From Rhodobiaceae bacterium (GTDB lineage: Bacteria > Pseudomonadota > Alphaproteobacteria > Parvibaculales > Parvibaculaceae), in assembly GCA_003330885.1 (NCBI GenBank), contig CP030277.1, positions 558,001 through 622,000 on the forward strand: 64,000 nt of DNA. The letters are read 5' to 3'. The notes beneath the pieces were generated by a model. It was not told the DNA's origin and did not search any database. It saw nothing but the letters and a program-made list of their open reading frames with translations. The position numbers and the translations under genes are program-made. Positions within the stretch are counted from its first letter, which is position 1. Each line of letters opens with the position of its first letter. Below, piece by piece: positions 33,002-41,681 of the stretch.

Positions 33002-33468
33002 GTGATGATGATTGGCAAACTCACGACGGCCAGACCCACTGTCAAGCTAAGCGAACGCTGACTGAGCATGTTTTCTCGTGTCGCCTGACGCAGCAATAGT
33101 GAGCAGACCGGCAGGTTTATGAACAGCGCAGTACCGAGGCCTGGCACATAACCACCTGTTATGAAGGCGGCAGGGACATGGGGAATAAAAACATTCGCCA
33201 GGTAGATAGACGTAACGAAGCAGACCAGCCAGGTCTTGGTCCGCGAGGGCGTCCCGACAGACCCGGCGATGATGAGGGCCACCGACGCGAGGCTGACCAG
33301 CAGAAGGGCGACCTCAATCACTGGCAAGGCTGGTATTTCCAATGAAATGCCAAAGCGTTGCTGCAGTACCGTGCCGACGTGACCGTAAAGAGGAAGGGTC
33401 GCCCATTCTTCGAAATTGTGAAGGATCGTCGCAGGGATGAGAAGCCAGCGCAGAGTGGTGTAAGTCAT
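32962..33468 (-). CDS. HXXEE domain membrane protein
   Basis: A 168-aa protein with about five hydrophobic helices. The family-defining motif His-x-x-Glu-Glu is seen as HNFEEW at residues 18-23 in the first helix (IPATILHNFEEWATLP). The function of the family is unknown. It is the last gene of a minus-strand operon (thioesterase, LLM oxidoreductase, HXXEE), 18 bp after the LLM stop. Its stop lies in copy 2 of the 67-bp tandem repeat. Confidence 0.82.
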   Translation of the reverse strand: MTYTTLRWLLIPATILHNFEEWATLPLYGHVGTVLQQRFGISLEIPALPVIEVALLLVSLASVALIIAGSVGTPSRTKTWLVCFVTSIYLANVFIPHVPAAFITGGYVPGLGTALFINLPVCSLLLRQATRENMLSQRSLSLTVGLAVVSLPIIITATFWVSSLLITA

Positions 33469-33486
33469 CTCGCTGGCTCTCCCGCT

Positions 33487-34524
33487 TTAAGCGTGCGCTA
33501 CCTCGAAGGCTTGCGCCAGCAACTGATAGGAACGCTTCCGGGCTTCATGGTCTGGTGTGATGGTCAGGATGACAAAGTCATCGACACCATATTCCGCGCC
33601 CATCTGAAGAAGACGTCCCCGCACCTGTTCTGGTGTGCCGGTAATGCTGCGCTGCTTCACGCTCTGCAGCATCTGTACTTCGTCGGGACGGAGCGGAAAG
33701 GCGAGTGCGTCATCAAGCGACTTAAACGGCCCTGCCTTGTTTTGCAGGAGATGGAGAACCCACAGGTTCCGTGAAGCGGACTGGCGCTCGGCTTCTTCCT
33801 CCGTGTCAGCCACCATGACGGACACGCCGATCGACCCGCGTGGCTGCGAGGTAATGCCGGACGGTCGAAAGCTGTTGCGGTAAATCTCGAGTGGCGAGGG
33901 TCCAGCATCCTGATTGATGAAATGGGCGAAACAATACGGCATGCCAAACTGGGCCGCATAGGCCGCACCATCTGAGCTTGAACCCAGCATCCATAGATCA
34001 GGCATGCCCGGTCCGCGTGGAACCGCGTGGATGCCCTGATAGGGATGATCGACAGGTAGACCGCCCGCGTCGCCTTTGAGGCCCTGTGCGTCTTCCAGGA
34101 ATTGCTGCAGCAACTGAACCTGCTGCGGGAATACATCAATCCCATAAGCTTGAGGTCCCGGCTGAAGTGCGCGGCTGGTCTTCTGATCGGAACCCGGTGC
34201 GCGTCCAAGGCCCAGGTCGATGCGATCAGGGTAGAGGGCGTGCAGCACCCGAAAAGTTTCGGCAACTTTCAGCGGGCTGTAATGAGGCAGCATGACACCA
34301 CCAGACCCTACGCGAATGGTATTCGTCGCCGCCGCTATAGCGCCGATCATGATTTCAGGGGCAGAGCCTGCGAAAGAGGAACCGCTATGGTGCTCAGCAA
34401 CCCAATAACGTTGGTAGCCAGCAGCTTCGCAGGCGCGCGCAAGATCGATCGTCTCCTGCAGCGCTTGCGCGCCGGTGCCACCTTCGCGGATGGGGGATTG
34501 ATCGAGAGCGCTGAGCGTTACCAT
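33487..34524 (-). CDS. LLM class flavin-dependent oxidoreductase (luciferase-like)
   Basis: A 345-aa TIM-barrel protein starting MVTLSALDQSPIREGGTG (ATG complement of 34522-34524, with a GGTAGG upstream); an ATG three codons earlier is possible. Features include YWVAEHHSGSSFAGSAPEIMIGAI (split around 40-64), VGSGGVMLPHYSPLKVAE, the flavin-site DLGLGRAPG and WMLGSSSDGA. This is the MsnO8-like subgroup of bacterial luciferase relatives, which use FMNH2 from a separate reductase to oxygenate an unknown substrate. It is in an operon with a hotdog thioesterase upstream and an HXXEE protein downstream. Confidence 0.9.
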   Translation of the reverse strand: MVTLSALDQSPIREGGTGAQALQETIDLARACEAAGYQRYWVAEHHSGSSFAGSAPEIMIGAIAAATNTIRVGSGGVMLPHYSPLKVAETFRVLHALYPDRIDLGLGRAPGSDQKTSRALQPGPQAYGIDVFPQQVQLLQQFLEDAQGLKGDAGGLPVDHPYQGIHAVPRGPGMPDLWMLGSSSDGAAYAAQFGMPYCFAHFINQDAGPSPLEIYRNSFRPSGITSQPRGSIGVSVMVADTEEEAERQSASRNLWVLHLLQNKAGPFKSLDDALAFPLRPDEVQMLQSVKQRSITGTPEQVRGRLLQMGAEYGVDDFVILTITPDHEARKRSYQLLAQAFEVAHA

Positions 34525-34551
34525 GAGACGCATCCTACCATGTGTTTGGGG

Positions 34552-34968
34552 CTATTTCCGGATGCGTTTGATCACACCGCTAAAGTTCAAAAGCGTGTCA
34601 TCGCCGCAAATTACCTGACCCCGTACGAAGATCATGGAGCGGGTATTGCGAACGACTTCGCCGGTGGCTTCGATCAAGTTGCCTGAGCCGACAGCGGAAA
34701 TAAACTCTGAGTTGAAGGAGACGGTAACGCCGGGTCCATCCAGCACATCACCCGCCAGAGCGAACAGCGCGTAATCGGCAAATGTCATCAGCGACCCACC
34801 ATGCAGGAAGCCGCCACCATTGCAGTGATGGGGGAGGGCTTCAAACGCACACTTGATGGAGCCATCTTCCATCTTCTTGAAGAAATAGGGCCCGGCATAG
34901 TCTTCAAAAGGGTCCGTTCCCCCTTCCCAGGCCTGATACCCTTCAAGCCGTCCAGTAGGTGCGTTCAT
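34552..34968 (-). CDS. PaaI/hotdog-fold acyl-CoA thioesterase
   Basis: A 138-aa single hotdog domain. The motif HHCNGGGFLHGGSLMTFADYALF (split around 47-69) has the H-G-G and the acidic D on the central helix (FADYALF) of PaaI-type thioesterases, and VTVSFNSEFISAV is the long strand. It hydrolyses short or aromatic acyl-CoA to free CoA. AAGGA lies nine bases before the ATG at 34968. First gene of the three-gene minus operon. Confidence 0.88.
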   Translation of the reverse strand: MNAPTGRLEGYQAWEGGTDPFEDYAGPYFFKKMEDGSIKCAFEALPHHCNGGGFLHGGSLMTFADYALFALAGDVLDGPGVTVSFNSEFISAVGSGNLIEATGEVVRNTRSMIFVRGQVICGDDTLLNFSGVIKRIRK

Positions 34969-35114
34969 GATCTGACATCCTTCTTTTTTGTTTTGTCTCA
35001 GTTCGCGCGTGGAAAAGCCACCGAAATGGCCTCATTTTGCCCCAGAAATGGCGGTCTTGGCCTCTATTTAGGTCTTCATTAGGAGAATTCCAACAGAATA
35101 GATGGACGATAGTA

Positions 35115-35675
35115 ATGAAGGCGGCGGCGAAGATGGGGCTCCCCGAGAAAACTGATGTTGTGTCTGCTTACTCCAGCGAGGTTTTGGAACTTCGCAGGAA
35201 GGTTGGCAATGACCAGATAAAACCGGTTGAGGTTTCCGTATTGGAGGCAGGCCCGCTCCGCGAGATGCATGACTTCTGGAACAAGGCGCGAGATGGCATG
35301 CCAATGCCCTGTTCGTCCTGTATTGACCCTGTTGCTCTTCCAAAACGACTGTCACAAGTGTTTGTCATCGCTGTCGAGCACGAACCATTGCGCTTTCGCT
35401 TTCGCATTATGGGCGAAGACGTCATCAACGCGTTTGGCGTAAATGTCTGTGGGCAAGAAGTTTCTACCATCGAGTCTCACGGTCTTCCGACAGGCAAGCT
35501 GCTTCACGAGACATATGCATGGGTAGTAGACCAGAGAAAACCTATTGCTATGGCTGGTCCCAATGGTGCGCTTCAAGACGGTTTCAAACGCCATGAAATG
35601 ATCTATCTGCCATTTTCCAATGGTGGGTGCCAGATCACCAATATCCTGGGCGCATCCGTCTACTATCGCACCTGA
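35115..35675 (+). CDS. PAS_5-type PAS-domain protein
   Basis: I start at MKAAAKMGLPEK (35115); MGLPEKTDV at 35133 is an alternative. The 186-aa protein has one PAS_5-type domain (about 55-180): LREMHDFWNKARDGMPMPCSSCIDPVALPKRL in split form, then FVIAVEHEPLRFRFRIMGEDVINAFG, the usual start of this alphaproteobacterial family in which residue spacing and the W/R/P pattern are conserved. No output domain is present. The ligand and partner are unknown. It stands between a divergent thioesterase gene and an acyl-CoA dehydrogenase gene. Confidence 0.72.
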   Translation: MKAAAKMGLPEKTDVVSAYSSEVLELRRKVGNDQIKPVEVSVLEAGPLREMHDFWNKARDGMPMPCSSCIDPVALPKRLSQVFVIAVEHEPLRFRFRIMGEDVINAFGVNVCGQEVSTIESHGLPTGKLLHETYAWVVDQRKPIAMAGPNGALQDGFKRHEMIYLPFSNGGCQITNILGASVYYRT

Positions 35676-35682
35676 GCGACTT

Positions 35683-35706
35683 GCGGGCCCATGTTTTGAC
35701 GCCCGC
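35683..35706. promoter_or_regulatory. GCGGGC/GCCCGC hairpin before an acyl-CoA dehydrogenase gene
   Basis: GCGGGC (35683-35688) and GCCCGC (35701-35706) form a 6-bp stem with a 12-nt loop just after the PAS_5 gene stop. It may end that transcript weakly; no T-run follows. Confidence 0.3.
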
Positions 35707-35761
35707 TAGCTCCATGGCCTAAAGTCCCGCAACTTTTGCAACCAGACCTAGCGGGGAACGC

Positions 35762-36916
35762 ATGGCCCTTGATCTCGAAACACGCGATCAACTTTTGTCC
35801 ACTATTCGACGGTTTGTCGACGAACGGCTCCGACCCATTGAAGATCAAGTGTCGGAAAACGACGAAGTACCTGAAGAGATCGTTCAGGAAATGCGTGACC
35901 TGGGCCTTTTCGGCATTTCAATCCCGACCGAATATGGCGGGCTTGGCCTCACCATGGAGGAGGAGTGCCTGCTTCTTTTCGAACTGGGACGAACATCTCC
36001 AGCATTCCGCTCCGTCATTGGGACGAATGTCGGTATCGGGTCCCAGGGCATTGTCATGCATGGTCGCCAGGATCAGAAAGAAGAGTGGCTTCCAAAGCTT
36101 GCAACAGGCGAAGCCATTGCAAGTTTTGCACTGACAGAGCCGGAGGCGGGATCAGACGCGGCATCGCTTAAGACAACAGCGATCCGTGATGGTGACCACT
36201 ACATCGTGAATGGCACGAAGCGCTATATCACCAATGCAGCGAAAGCGAGCATGTTCACCTTGATGGCGCGGACCGATCCGGACACGCCTGGCGCTAAGGG
36301 TGTCTCAGCATTTGTCTGTCCCGCCGATGCGCCGGGTATTTCGCTCGGCAAATCAGAGAAAAAGATGGGCCAGCAGGGCGCGCATATTTGCGATGTCATT
36401 TTTGACAATGCCCGTATCCCAGCCAGTTGTCTGCTCGGCGACGAGGAAGGCAAGGGCTTTGTCACGGCCATGCAAGTGCTCGAACGTGGACGCCTTCACA
36501 TTTCGGCAGTCTGTGTTGGCGTGGCAGAACGACTTATCGAAGATGCCACAAAATATGCGGCGGAACGGAAGCAGTTCGGACAGCCTATCGGCAATCATCA
36601 GCTGGTGCAGGCCATGCTCGCAGACTGCAAGACCGAAGCTTATGCGGCGCGCTGCATGGTGATGGACGCCTCCAAGCGTCGTGATGCGGGTGAAGATGTA
36701 GGAACCGAGTCGTCCTGCTGTAAATATTTCGCCTCAGAGATGGTTGGCCGCGTCGCAGACAAAGCGGTGCAGATTTTTGGTGGCGCTGGGTATGTCGCTG
36801 ACTATGGTGTTGAGCGTTTCTACCGGGACGTTCGTATCTTCCGGATCTACGAAGGCACCAGCCAGATCCAGCAGATGATTATTGGCCGTAACATGGTTCG
36901 CGAAGCATCTGCTTAA
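35762..36916 (+). CDS. Acyl-CoA dehydrogenase (homotetrameric type)
   Basis: A 384-aa enzyme that desaturates acyl-CoA at C2-C3 and passes electrons to ETF. It has EYGGLGLTMEEECLLLFELG near 59-78, FALTEPEAGSDAASLKTT near 121-138, the NGTKRYITNA strand, RKQFGQPIGNHQLVQAML, KAVQIFGGAGY and the C-terminal RIYEGTSQIQ. The last contains Glu364, the catalytic base of medium- and short-chain enzymes, which is missing from the three PimC/PimD-like proteins in this window. Alone in its transcription unit. Confidence 0.93.
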   Translation: MALDLETRDQLLSTIRRFVDERLRPIEDQVSENDEVPEEIVQEMRDLGLFGISIPTEYGGLGLTMEEECLLLFELGRTSPAFRSVIGTNVGIGSQGIVMHGRQDQKEEWLPKLATGEAIASFALTEPEAGSDAASLKTTAIRDGDHYIVNGTKRYITNAAKASMFTLMARTDPDTPGAKGVSAFVCPADAPGISLGKSEKKMGQQGAHICDVIFDNARIPASCLLGDEEGKGFVTAMQVLERGRLHISAVCVGVAERLIEDATKYAAERKQFGQPIGNHQLVQAMLADCKTEAYAARCMVMDASKRRDAGEDVGTESSCCKYFASEMVGRVADKAVQIFGGAGYVADYGVERFYRDVRIFRIYEGTSQIQQMIIGRNMVREASA

Positions 36917-37042
36917 GGCTTGGGGAAACGAGAGCCTGCAAAATGCTCATCCAAGGGCTATGCCGAAAACGTGTAAACAATCCAGCTGGAGCTGTTCTAA
37001 TATTTTCACAGGTATGAACGGCTCCAATGGAGAGAAGCTCTT

Positions 37043-37657
37043 ATGACGGCTAAGGCTCTCAAAACTCTCGTTAAAGACATTCGCAATTGTCGGGTGTGCC
37101 TTGAAGAAGGCGGCAAAAAGCCGCTTCCTCACGAGCCTCGGCCCGTCTTGCAGGTGTCAACGAAGGCACGCATCTGCATCGTGGGACAGGCGCCCGGCAC
37201 GCGCGTTCATGCATCGGGCGTACCTTTTGATGATCCAAGTGGGGACAGGCTGCGTGATTGGTTGGGCATGGATCGTGACACGTTCTACGACGACACCAAA
37301 CTCGCCATCGTGCCTATGGGCTTCTGCTTCCCTGGTCTGGATGCCAAAGGTGGCGATCTGCCGCCGCGAAAAGAATGTGCACCGCTTTGGCGGGAAAAAC
37401 TCTTTGATGCGCTACCCAACATGGAACTGACGCTGGTAATCGGTCAGTACGCCCAAGCCTACCATCTCGGCAAAACCAAGAAGAAAAACCTGACAGAGAC
37501 GGTTGAGCATTGGCGTGACTATATGCCAACGCACTTGCCGCTGCCGCACCCCTCCTGGCGGAACAATGTCTGGTTGAAGAAGAACCCCTGGTTCGAAACC
37601 GACCTGCTGCCAGTGCTGCGAAAAGAGGTCAAAAGACTTCTGAAAAAGAGCGCTTGA
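37043..37657 (+). CDS. Uracil-DNA glycosylase superfamily protein
   Basis: A 204-aa protein of the UDG fold. It begins with a CRVC pair (residues 16-19), then ARICIVGQAPGTRVHASGVPF (motif 1, GQAPG at 48-52), DRLRDWLGMD, VPMGFCFPG with KKxC-like cysteines downstream (PRKECAPLW) and motif 2 PLPHPSWRNNVW near the C-terminus. The cysteines could hold an Fe-S cluster, as in family 4 and 5 enzymes. It probably excises uracil or a related deaminated base. Only 4 bp separate it from the lipoprotein lipase gene downstream. Confidence 0.85.
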   Translation: MTAKALKTLVKDIRNCRVCLEEGGKKPLPHEPRPVLQVSTKARICIVGQAPGTRVHASGVPFDDPSGDRLRDWLGMDRDTFYDDTKLAIVPMGFCFPGLDAKGGDLPPRKECAPLWREKLFDALPNMELTLVIGQYAQAYHLGKTKKKNLTETVEHWRDYMPTHLPLPHPSWRNNVWLKKNPWFETDLLPVLRKEVKRLLKKSA

Positions 37658-37661
37658 CGAG

Positions 37662-38588
37662 ATGAGGTTCTGGATCGCCGCATTTCTCCTGCTCGCGGCC
37701 TGTGCGCCACAAACGCTCACCGTTGGAACGCCTGTTCGGTCAGCAGCGCTCGTTGCCGACACACTCATCATGGAAGACGCTGCGCGCCTACCTCTCCGGG
37801 TTTGGGCGACAGCGGAACCAAAAGCGATCATTCTTGGCGTCCATGGGTTCAACGATTATTCCCGCGCTTTTGAGATGCCAGGTCCCTGGTTTGCTGAGCG
37901 CGGCGTCACCTTCTATGCCTATGACCAGAGGGGCTTTGGCAGGGCCCCCGGTCATGGAAAGTGGGCGGGCACGGACGCGCTTACGCGCGATCTCAGAACG
38001 TCAATCAATCTTCTGAAAGATCGCCATCCAGAAACACCTCTCTTCGTACTTGGAACAAGCATGGGGGGTGCAGTGACACTTGCCGCTATCGGGGACGGCG
38101 GACTTAATGTTGATGGGGTCATTCTGGTGGCACCTGCCGTGTGGGGATGGACCACTCTGAACCCGCTCTATCGCAGTACGCTTTGGTTGGCGGCCCACAC
38201 GGCGCCGGACTACACCCTGACAGGGGAAGGGCTGGAGCGATGGCCCTCAGACAACATTGAGATGCTGCGTGCCTTTTCCCGCGATCCGCTCGTAATCAAA
38301 GAGACGCGGATCGACGCTATTTACGGATTGGTGGAATTGATGGAAGCTGCCTATCTCTCCATCGAGCAAATCAAGCACCCAACGCTTCTGCTCTATGGCG
38401 ACAAAGACGAAATTATTCCCCACGGACCGGTCAATGATATTCGAGGGCGGTTTAGCAATGAGCTGACCACAAAAGACTATCCGGATGGATGGCACATGCT
38501 ACTGCGCGACCTGCAACGGGAAGTGGTCTGGCAAGACATTGATGGCTGGTTGACGCAAGTCGAGACGGCGCCAAACACTTCCTATTGA
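37662..38588 (+). CDS. Lipoprotein alpha/beta hydrolase, monoacylglycerol lipase-like
   Basis: A 308-aa hydrolase with a lipoprotein signal peptide (MRFWIAAFLLLAAC; lipobox Cys14), so it is membrane-anchored at the periplasm. The domain (about 40-300) matches serine aminopeptidase S33/monoacylglycerol lipase. ILGVHGFNDYSRAF is the oxyanion loop, YAYDQRGFGRAPG follows, the nucleophile is Ser133 in LGTSMGGAVTL, LYGDKDEIIP carries the Asp, and DGWHMLLRD carries the His. It likely cleaves mono-acylglycerides. It follows the UDG gene by 4 bp and overlaps the convergent patatin gene by 7 bp. Confidence 0.9.
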   Translation: MRFWIAAFLLLAACAPQTLTVGTPVRSAALVADTLIMEDAARLPLRVWATAEPKAIILGVHGFNDYSRAFEMPGPWFAERGVTFYAYDQRGFGRAPGHGKWAGTDALTRDLRTSINLLKDRHPETPLFVLGTSMGGAVTLAAIGDGGLNVDGVILVAPAVWGWTTLNPLYRSTLWLAAHTAPDYTLTGEGLERWPSDNIEMLRAFSRDPLVIKETRIDAIYGLVELMEAAYLSIEQIKHPTLLLYGDKDEIIPHGPVNDIRGRFSNELTTKDYPDGWHMLLRDLQREVVWQDIDGWLTQVETAPNTSY

Positions 38589-41023
38589 GTATCGGTCGCC
38601 TCTCCGGCAAGCAGGGCATCTGTCCTGTCAGAGAGGGCGCGCAGCAGTTCTGAGCTCTTTGTCAGGTGCTCAGCCTCATTCTTGAGGATGGCCCGGAAGA
38701 GTCGGCTTTTGATCGCCTCTTCATTGATCGAGACTGTCTGTAGTCCAGATGAGGCGGCATCAACCACAAAGTCGACCAAACGCTCAGCAGCGTGCAGGCG
38801 TCCCCAGACATAATCATGCTCGCGTGCTTCGCGGCTGAAGAAGGCACCAAAGTGACCGAGCTCCCGCCCTCTGAGGGCCGTGCGGGTCCCGGAGGTCTCA
38901 AGCGCTGTGCAGTCTTGTGGGCTAATGCGCGCAACCAGAACGGTATCCACATCATCAAGCGGCTGCCATCGCAGAAGTGGGAAGGTCAGCACATCAAAGA
39001 ACGGGAAACTGAGATAGGCGAGGATCAGCTCTTTGCGTGTTTCGTCCGGAAGGAAATTCACGATCATGATCGAGAACTCATCATCCAGCAGCGTGTCCAC
39101 TTCAACCAATGACAGCGCATTGCGCATTTCAGAAAGGAGCGGATCCAGTTCTTCCGGCGATGCTTTTCCGCCTGTATTGGCAAGCAGTTTTCCGGCTTTA
39201 TCGTGAATCTCAGACTTAAAGAAAGAGCACACATCCCGCCGCTGCAACCGCTCTAGCGCTCTATAGAGAACGCCTTTGAATTCGTCTAGCCCATGACTGT
39301 CGAGAGGCGTATCTGACTGATCTGATCTCGCGTAGAGCTCGTTGAGACGCCGGATCACAAATCTCAAGCGGCGTTGGCGGAAGCCCACATCAAAACGTCT
39401 AAGGAACGTCACCCATCGGGCTGTACTTGGCGAAAACTCATCGGTCCTGTCGCCCGTTTCAAACTCGACGGGGAAAATTCCTTCCGCCCGTGCCCAGTCT
39501 TCAACCGACCTGGCAAGCGCTGCCCGTGCGCTTGGTTGCGCGACCTGAGGGGCGAGATCCGCCAGCATGTCAGAGATCCAGCTCAGAACCGACAGGACCT
39601 TGGTTTGAATATAGCCGTCATAAGCGTAGCCCGCGTCGCGAGCCGCATGCCCATTTGCCGTCTGACGCAACTGCGCCAGTTGGTGCGGTGTCGGGTGCAA
39701 CGGGACGCCATCTGGCAGAATGCCGGTGATAGCGCGCTGAATATGCGGTCGGGTGGCTTTCAGCACCTCCTGATAGAGGTGGACTTGCTGGCTGATCTCG
39801 TTGATCTCAGCAAGCTCATCGCGCACGGGCTCGGTACGTGGGATGTCTGACAGGGAAGCCCGCAACGTCTGGAAGAACCCTGGCGCCGCACCGCCCCGTT
39901 CAATTTCACCACTTTCGGGATCGGGGTCGATATAGATCACCCGCCGGTCCACCTCGCGGTAGGCAGGACGGTCTGACAAGACAGACACAGCTTCTGCAAA
40001 GGGCTTGTTGTTCAGAACGCTGCCATCGATGAAGGAGCTCGTAAGCGGGTTGTGCCCAATGTCGATCATCGCTTTGAAACTTCGCGCGATAAACCGGTCG
40101 CGCGTCAGCCATTCCTCACCGCGTTGGTTCAAAATTCGATCTACTTCATTGATCTGTGCAGGCGGAAACGCGCCAGGAAAGGAAGATGTTGCCCGCGCGG
40201 CGAAAACAAGACCTGGAATGTGGCTCGCATCAAACTGGCTTTGCACGTCACCATCAGAATGCTGCAGATAGTCAAACCGCAAGACGTGCCGGTGCTCACG
40301 CTCAGAGACGATGGGCGGATCGTGCAGCGGAATGGTTTGCTCATAGCCATAGAAGTCCGTGACGCTCACGAACAGATTGAGCTCTTGTCCCGTTGGCAGA
40401 AGGCTTGCCCGGCGCGATTTTGGGTCCCCCATGGCGTGGCAGGCATCAAGCAACATGTCGGTCATGAGATGGCCTGAGAAGGGGGGCTCAAACCATCTTG
40501 ACCGCATGAAGGTGGAGAGCTTTTCACGCATCTCGAGTTCCGGCGCGATCTTCTTCAACCACCGATCGTTAATGTCCCAAAAGAGGGGGCGAAGGAACGC
40601 CTTGCTCCACTTGCCGGCAATGGTTTCCGGGTCCATCAGCGCGGTGATGTCGGCTTTCTCAAGCCACATATGTCGATGAGCATCAAGCGGCAGATCGTGA
40701 GCAAGGGCTCGGGCGAGCATGACGCCATTGATACCTCCGGCGGACGCCCCGGCGATAACATCAACAAACACACGCAGATCGAGTTCTTGCCCGATTTCCT
40801 GCAGGAGTTCGAAATAGACACTCTCCGTATCTGTTTCGCGCTCGGGATCATCATTAACGTTGAGGTAGGTTTCGTCAGGCCGGTCTGCCGGATCGCTAAT
40901 CTGGTGATAGAGCGCTGAGGCACGAATGAGCTTCTGGAACTCCTTCGTCACCCCATGCATATAGACAGCCAACGACACACCGCCGTAGCACACCAGGGCC
41001 AGTCTAAGTTCTTTTTCCTTCAT
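38582..41023 (-). CDS. Large patatin-like phospholipase, 813 aa
   Basis: The N-terminal patatin domain (about 1-390) has LALVCYGGVSLAVYMHGV for the oxyanion loop, GASAGG with nucleophile Ser94, and SFIDGSVLNNKPF with Asp333 of the Ser-Asp dyad. The remaining 420 residues are mostly helical with no recognised domain and are characteristic of a long subfamily sometimes annotated DUF3376. There is no signal peptide, so the enzyme is cytoplasmic or peripheral. It hydrolyses phospholipid acyl chains. Its 3' end overlaps the lipase gene by 7 bp. A CGGTT/AACCG inverted repeat (41089-41105) lies upstream. Confidence 0.9.
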   Translation of the reverse strand: MKEKELRLALVCYGGVSLAVYMHGVTKEFQKLIRASALYHQISDPADRPDETYLNVNDDPERETDTESVYFELLQEIGQELDLRVFVDVIAGASAGGINGVMLARALAHDLPLDAHRHMWLEKADITALMDPETIAGKWSKAFLRPLFWDINDRWLKKIAPELEMREKLSTFMRSRWFEPPFSGHLMTDMLLDACHAMGDPKSRRASLLPTGQELNLFVSVTDFYGYEQTIPLHDPPIVSEREHRHVLRFDYLQHSDGDVQSQFDASHIPGLVFAARATSSFPGAFPPAQINEVDRILNQRGEEWLTRDRFIARSFKAMIDIGHNPLTSSFIDGSVLNNKPFAEAVSVLSDRPAYREVDRRVIYIDPDPESGEIERGGAAPGFFQTLRASLSDIPRTEPVRDELAEINEISQQVHLYQEVLKATRPHIQRAITGILPDGVPLHPTPHQLAQLRQTANGHAARDAGYAYDGYIQTKVLSVLSWISDMLADLAPQVAQPSARAALARSVEDWARAEGIFPVEFETGDRTDEFSPSTARWVTFLRRFDVGFRQRRLRFVIRRLNELYARSDQSDTPLDSHGLDEFKGVLYRALERLQRRDVCSFFKSEIHDKAGKLLANTGGKASPEELDPLLSEMRNALSLVEVDTLLDDEFSIMIVNFLPDETRKELILAYLSFPFFDVLTFPLLRWQPLDDVDTVLVARISPQDCTALETSGTRTALRGRELGHFGAFFSREAREHDYVWGRLHAAERLVDFVVDAASSGLQTVSINEEAIKSRLFRAILKNEAEHLTKSSELLRALSDRTDALLAGEATDTQ

Positions 41024-41134
41024 GGCCCTTTATTGGTCCAGACTCTTAAAAGTTGAAACCAGACTATCTCTTTTTGGTGTCTGACGCACGGTTACACGTA
41101 AACCGCATCACCAAATTTTGAGCTCTTATTGGGA

Positions 41135-41548
41135 TCATGAACCCATCGGGACGAGGCGCACTGTCGACATGCCTTTTGCGATGACAGTGCCGTCCGGTGT
41201 CGTCAACCGTCCTTCGACAAAAGCTGTTTTTCGCCCGAGCCGTTCGATCCAGGCTTCTGCGTGGACGAGACCGGGATGCGCTGCAGCATAAAATGCAATT
41301 TTGATGTCGAGCGACAGAGGCAGCAGCTTTGCATCCGTCTTTGCGATCAGCGCCTGTGCCATAGCGGCATCAATCCAGCCGGTAACAAACCCACCCTGCA
41401 CAATGTTGCCTGAATGGCACTGAGAGGGTTTGGCTTCAAACTCCAGAGCAACACGACCTTCATCAGCATCAACGGAGAGGGTCCGGACCAAGCCCATCGT
41501 CTCCATGAGCGTGTTTTTTTCTGGAGCATTTTTTTGCGTGTCTGTCAT
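41135..41548 (-). CDS. PaaI family hotdog thioesterase
   Basis: A 137-aa protein starting MTDTQKNAPEKNTLMETMG (ATG complement of 41546-41548); a start 14 codons upstream is possible. Hotdog signatures are QCHSGNIVQGGFVTGWIDAAMAQAL (split around 45-69) with the Q-G-G-F and Asp-Ala helix, then SLDIKIAFYAAAHPGLVHAE and RKTAFVEGRLTTPDG. It hydrolyses acyl-CoA. It diverges from a class III CoA-transferase gene, with an inverted repeat between them. Confidence 0.85.
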   Translation of the reverse strand: MTDTQKNAPEKNTLMETMGLVRTLSVDADEGRVALEFEAKPSQCHSGNIVQGGFVTGWIDAAMAQALIAKTDAKLLPLSLDIKIAFYAAAHPGLVHAEAWIERLGRKTAFVEGRLTTPDGTVIAKGMSTVRLVPMGS

Positions 41549-41623
41549 TAGGTTCCCAGTGCGGCTTAATGTGAATATGGATGGCCGCAAGAATGCAGAT
41601 ACGGTCCTTTAGCGCAACCGTGA

Positions 41624-41640
41624 TTGGCGTGCGACGCCAA
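41624..41640. promoter_or_regulatory. Inverted repeat in the thioesterase/CoA-transferase divergent promoter
   Basis: TTGGCGT-GCG-ACGCCAA (41624-41640) is a perfect 7-bp inverted repeat, 42 bp before the CoA-transferase start and 76 bp from the thioesterase start. It is a candidate operator for both genes. The regulator is unknown. Confidence 0.4.
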
Positions 41641-41681
41641 ATTGGCCAGAATGGCTCCATAACAACTAGGAAGGTGGTCAC

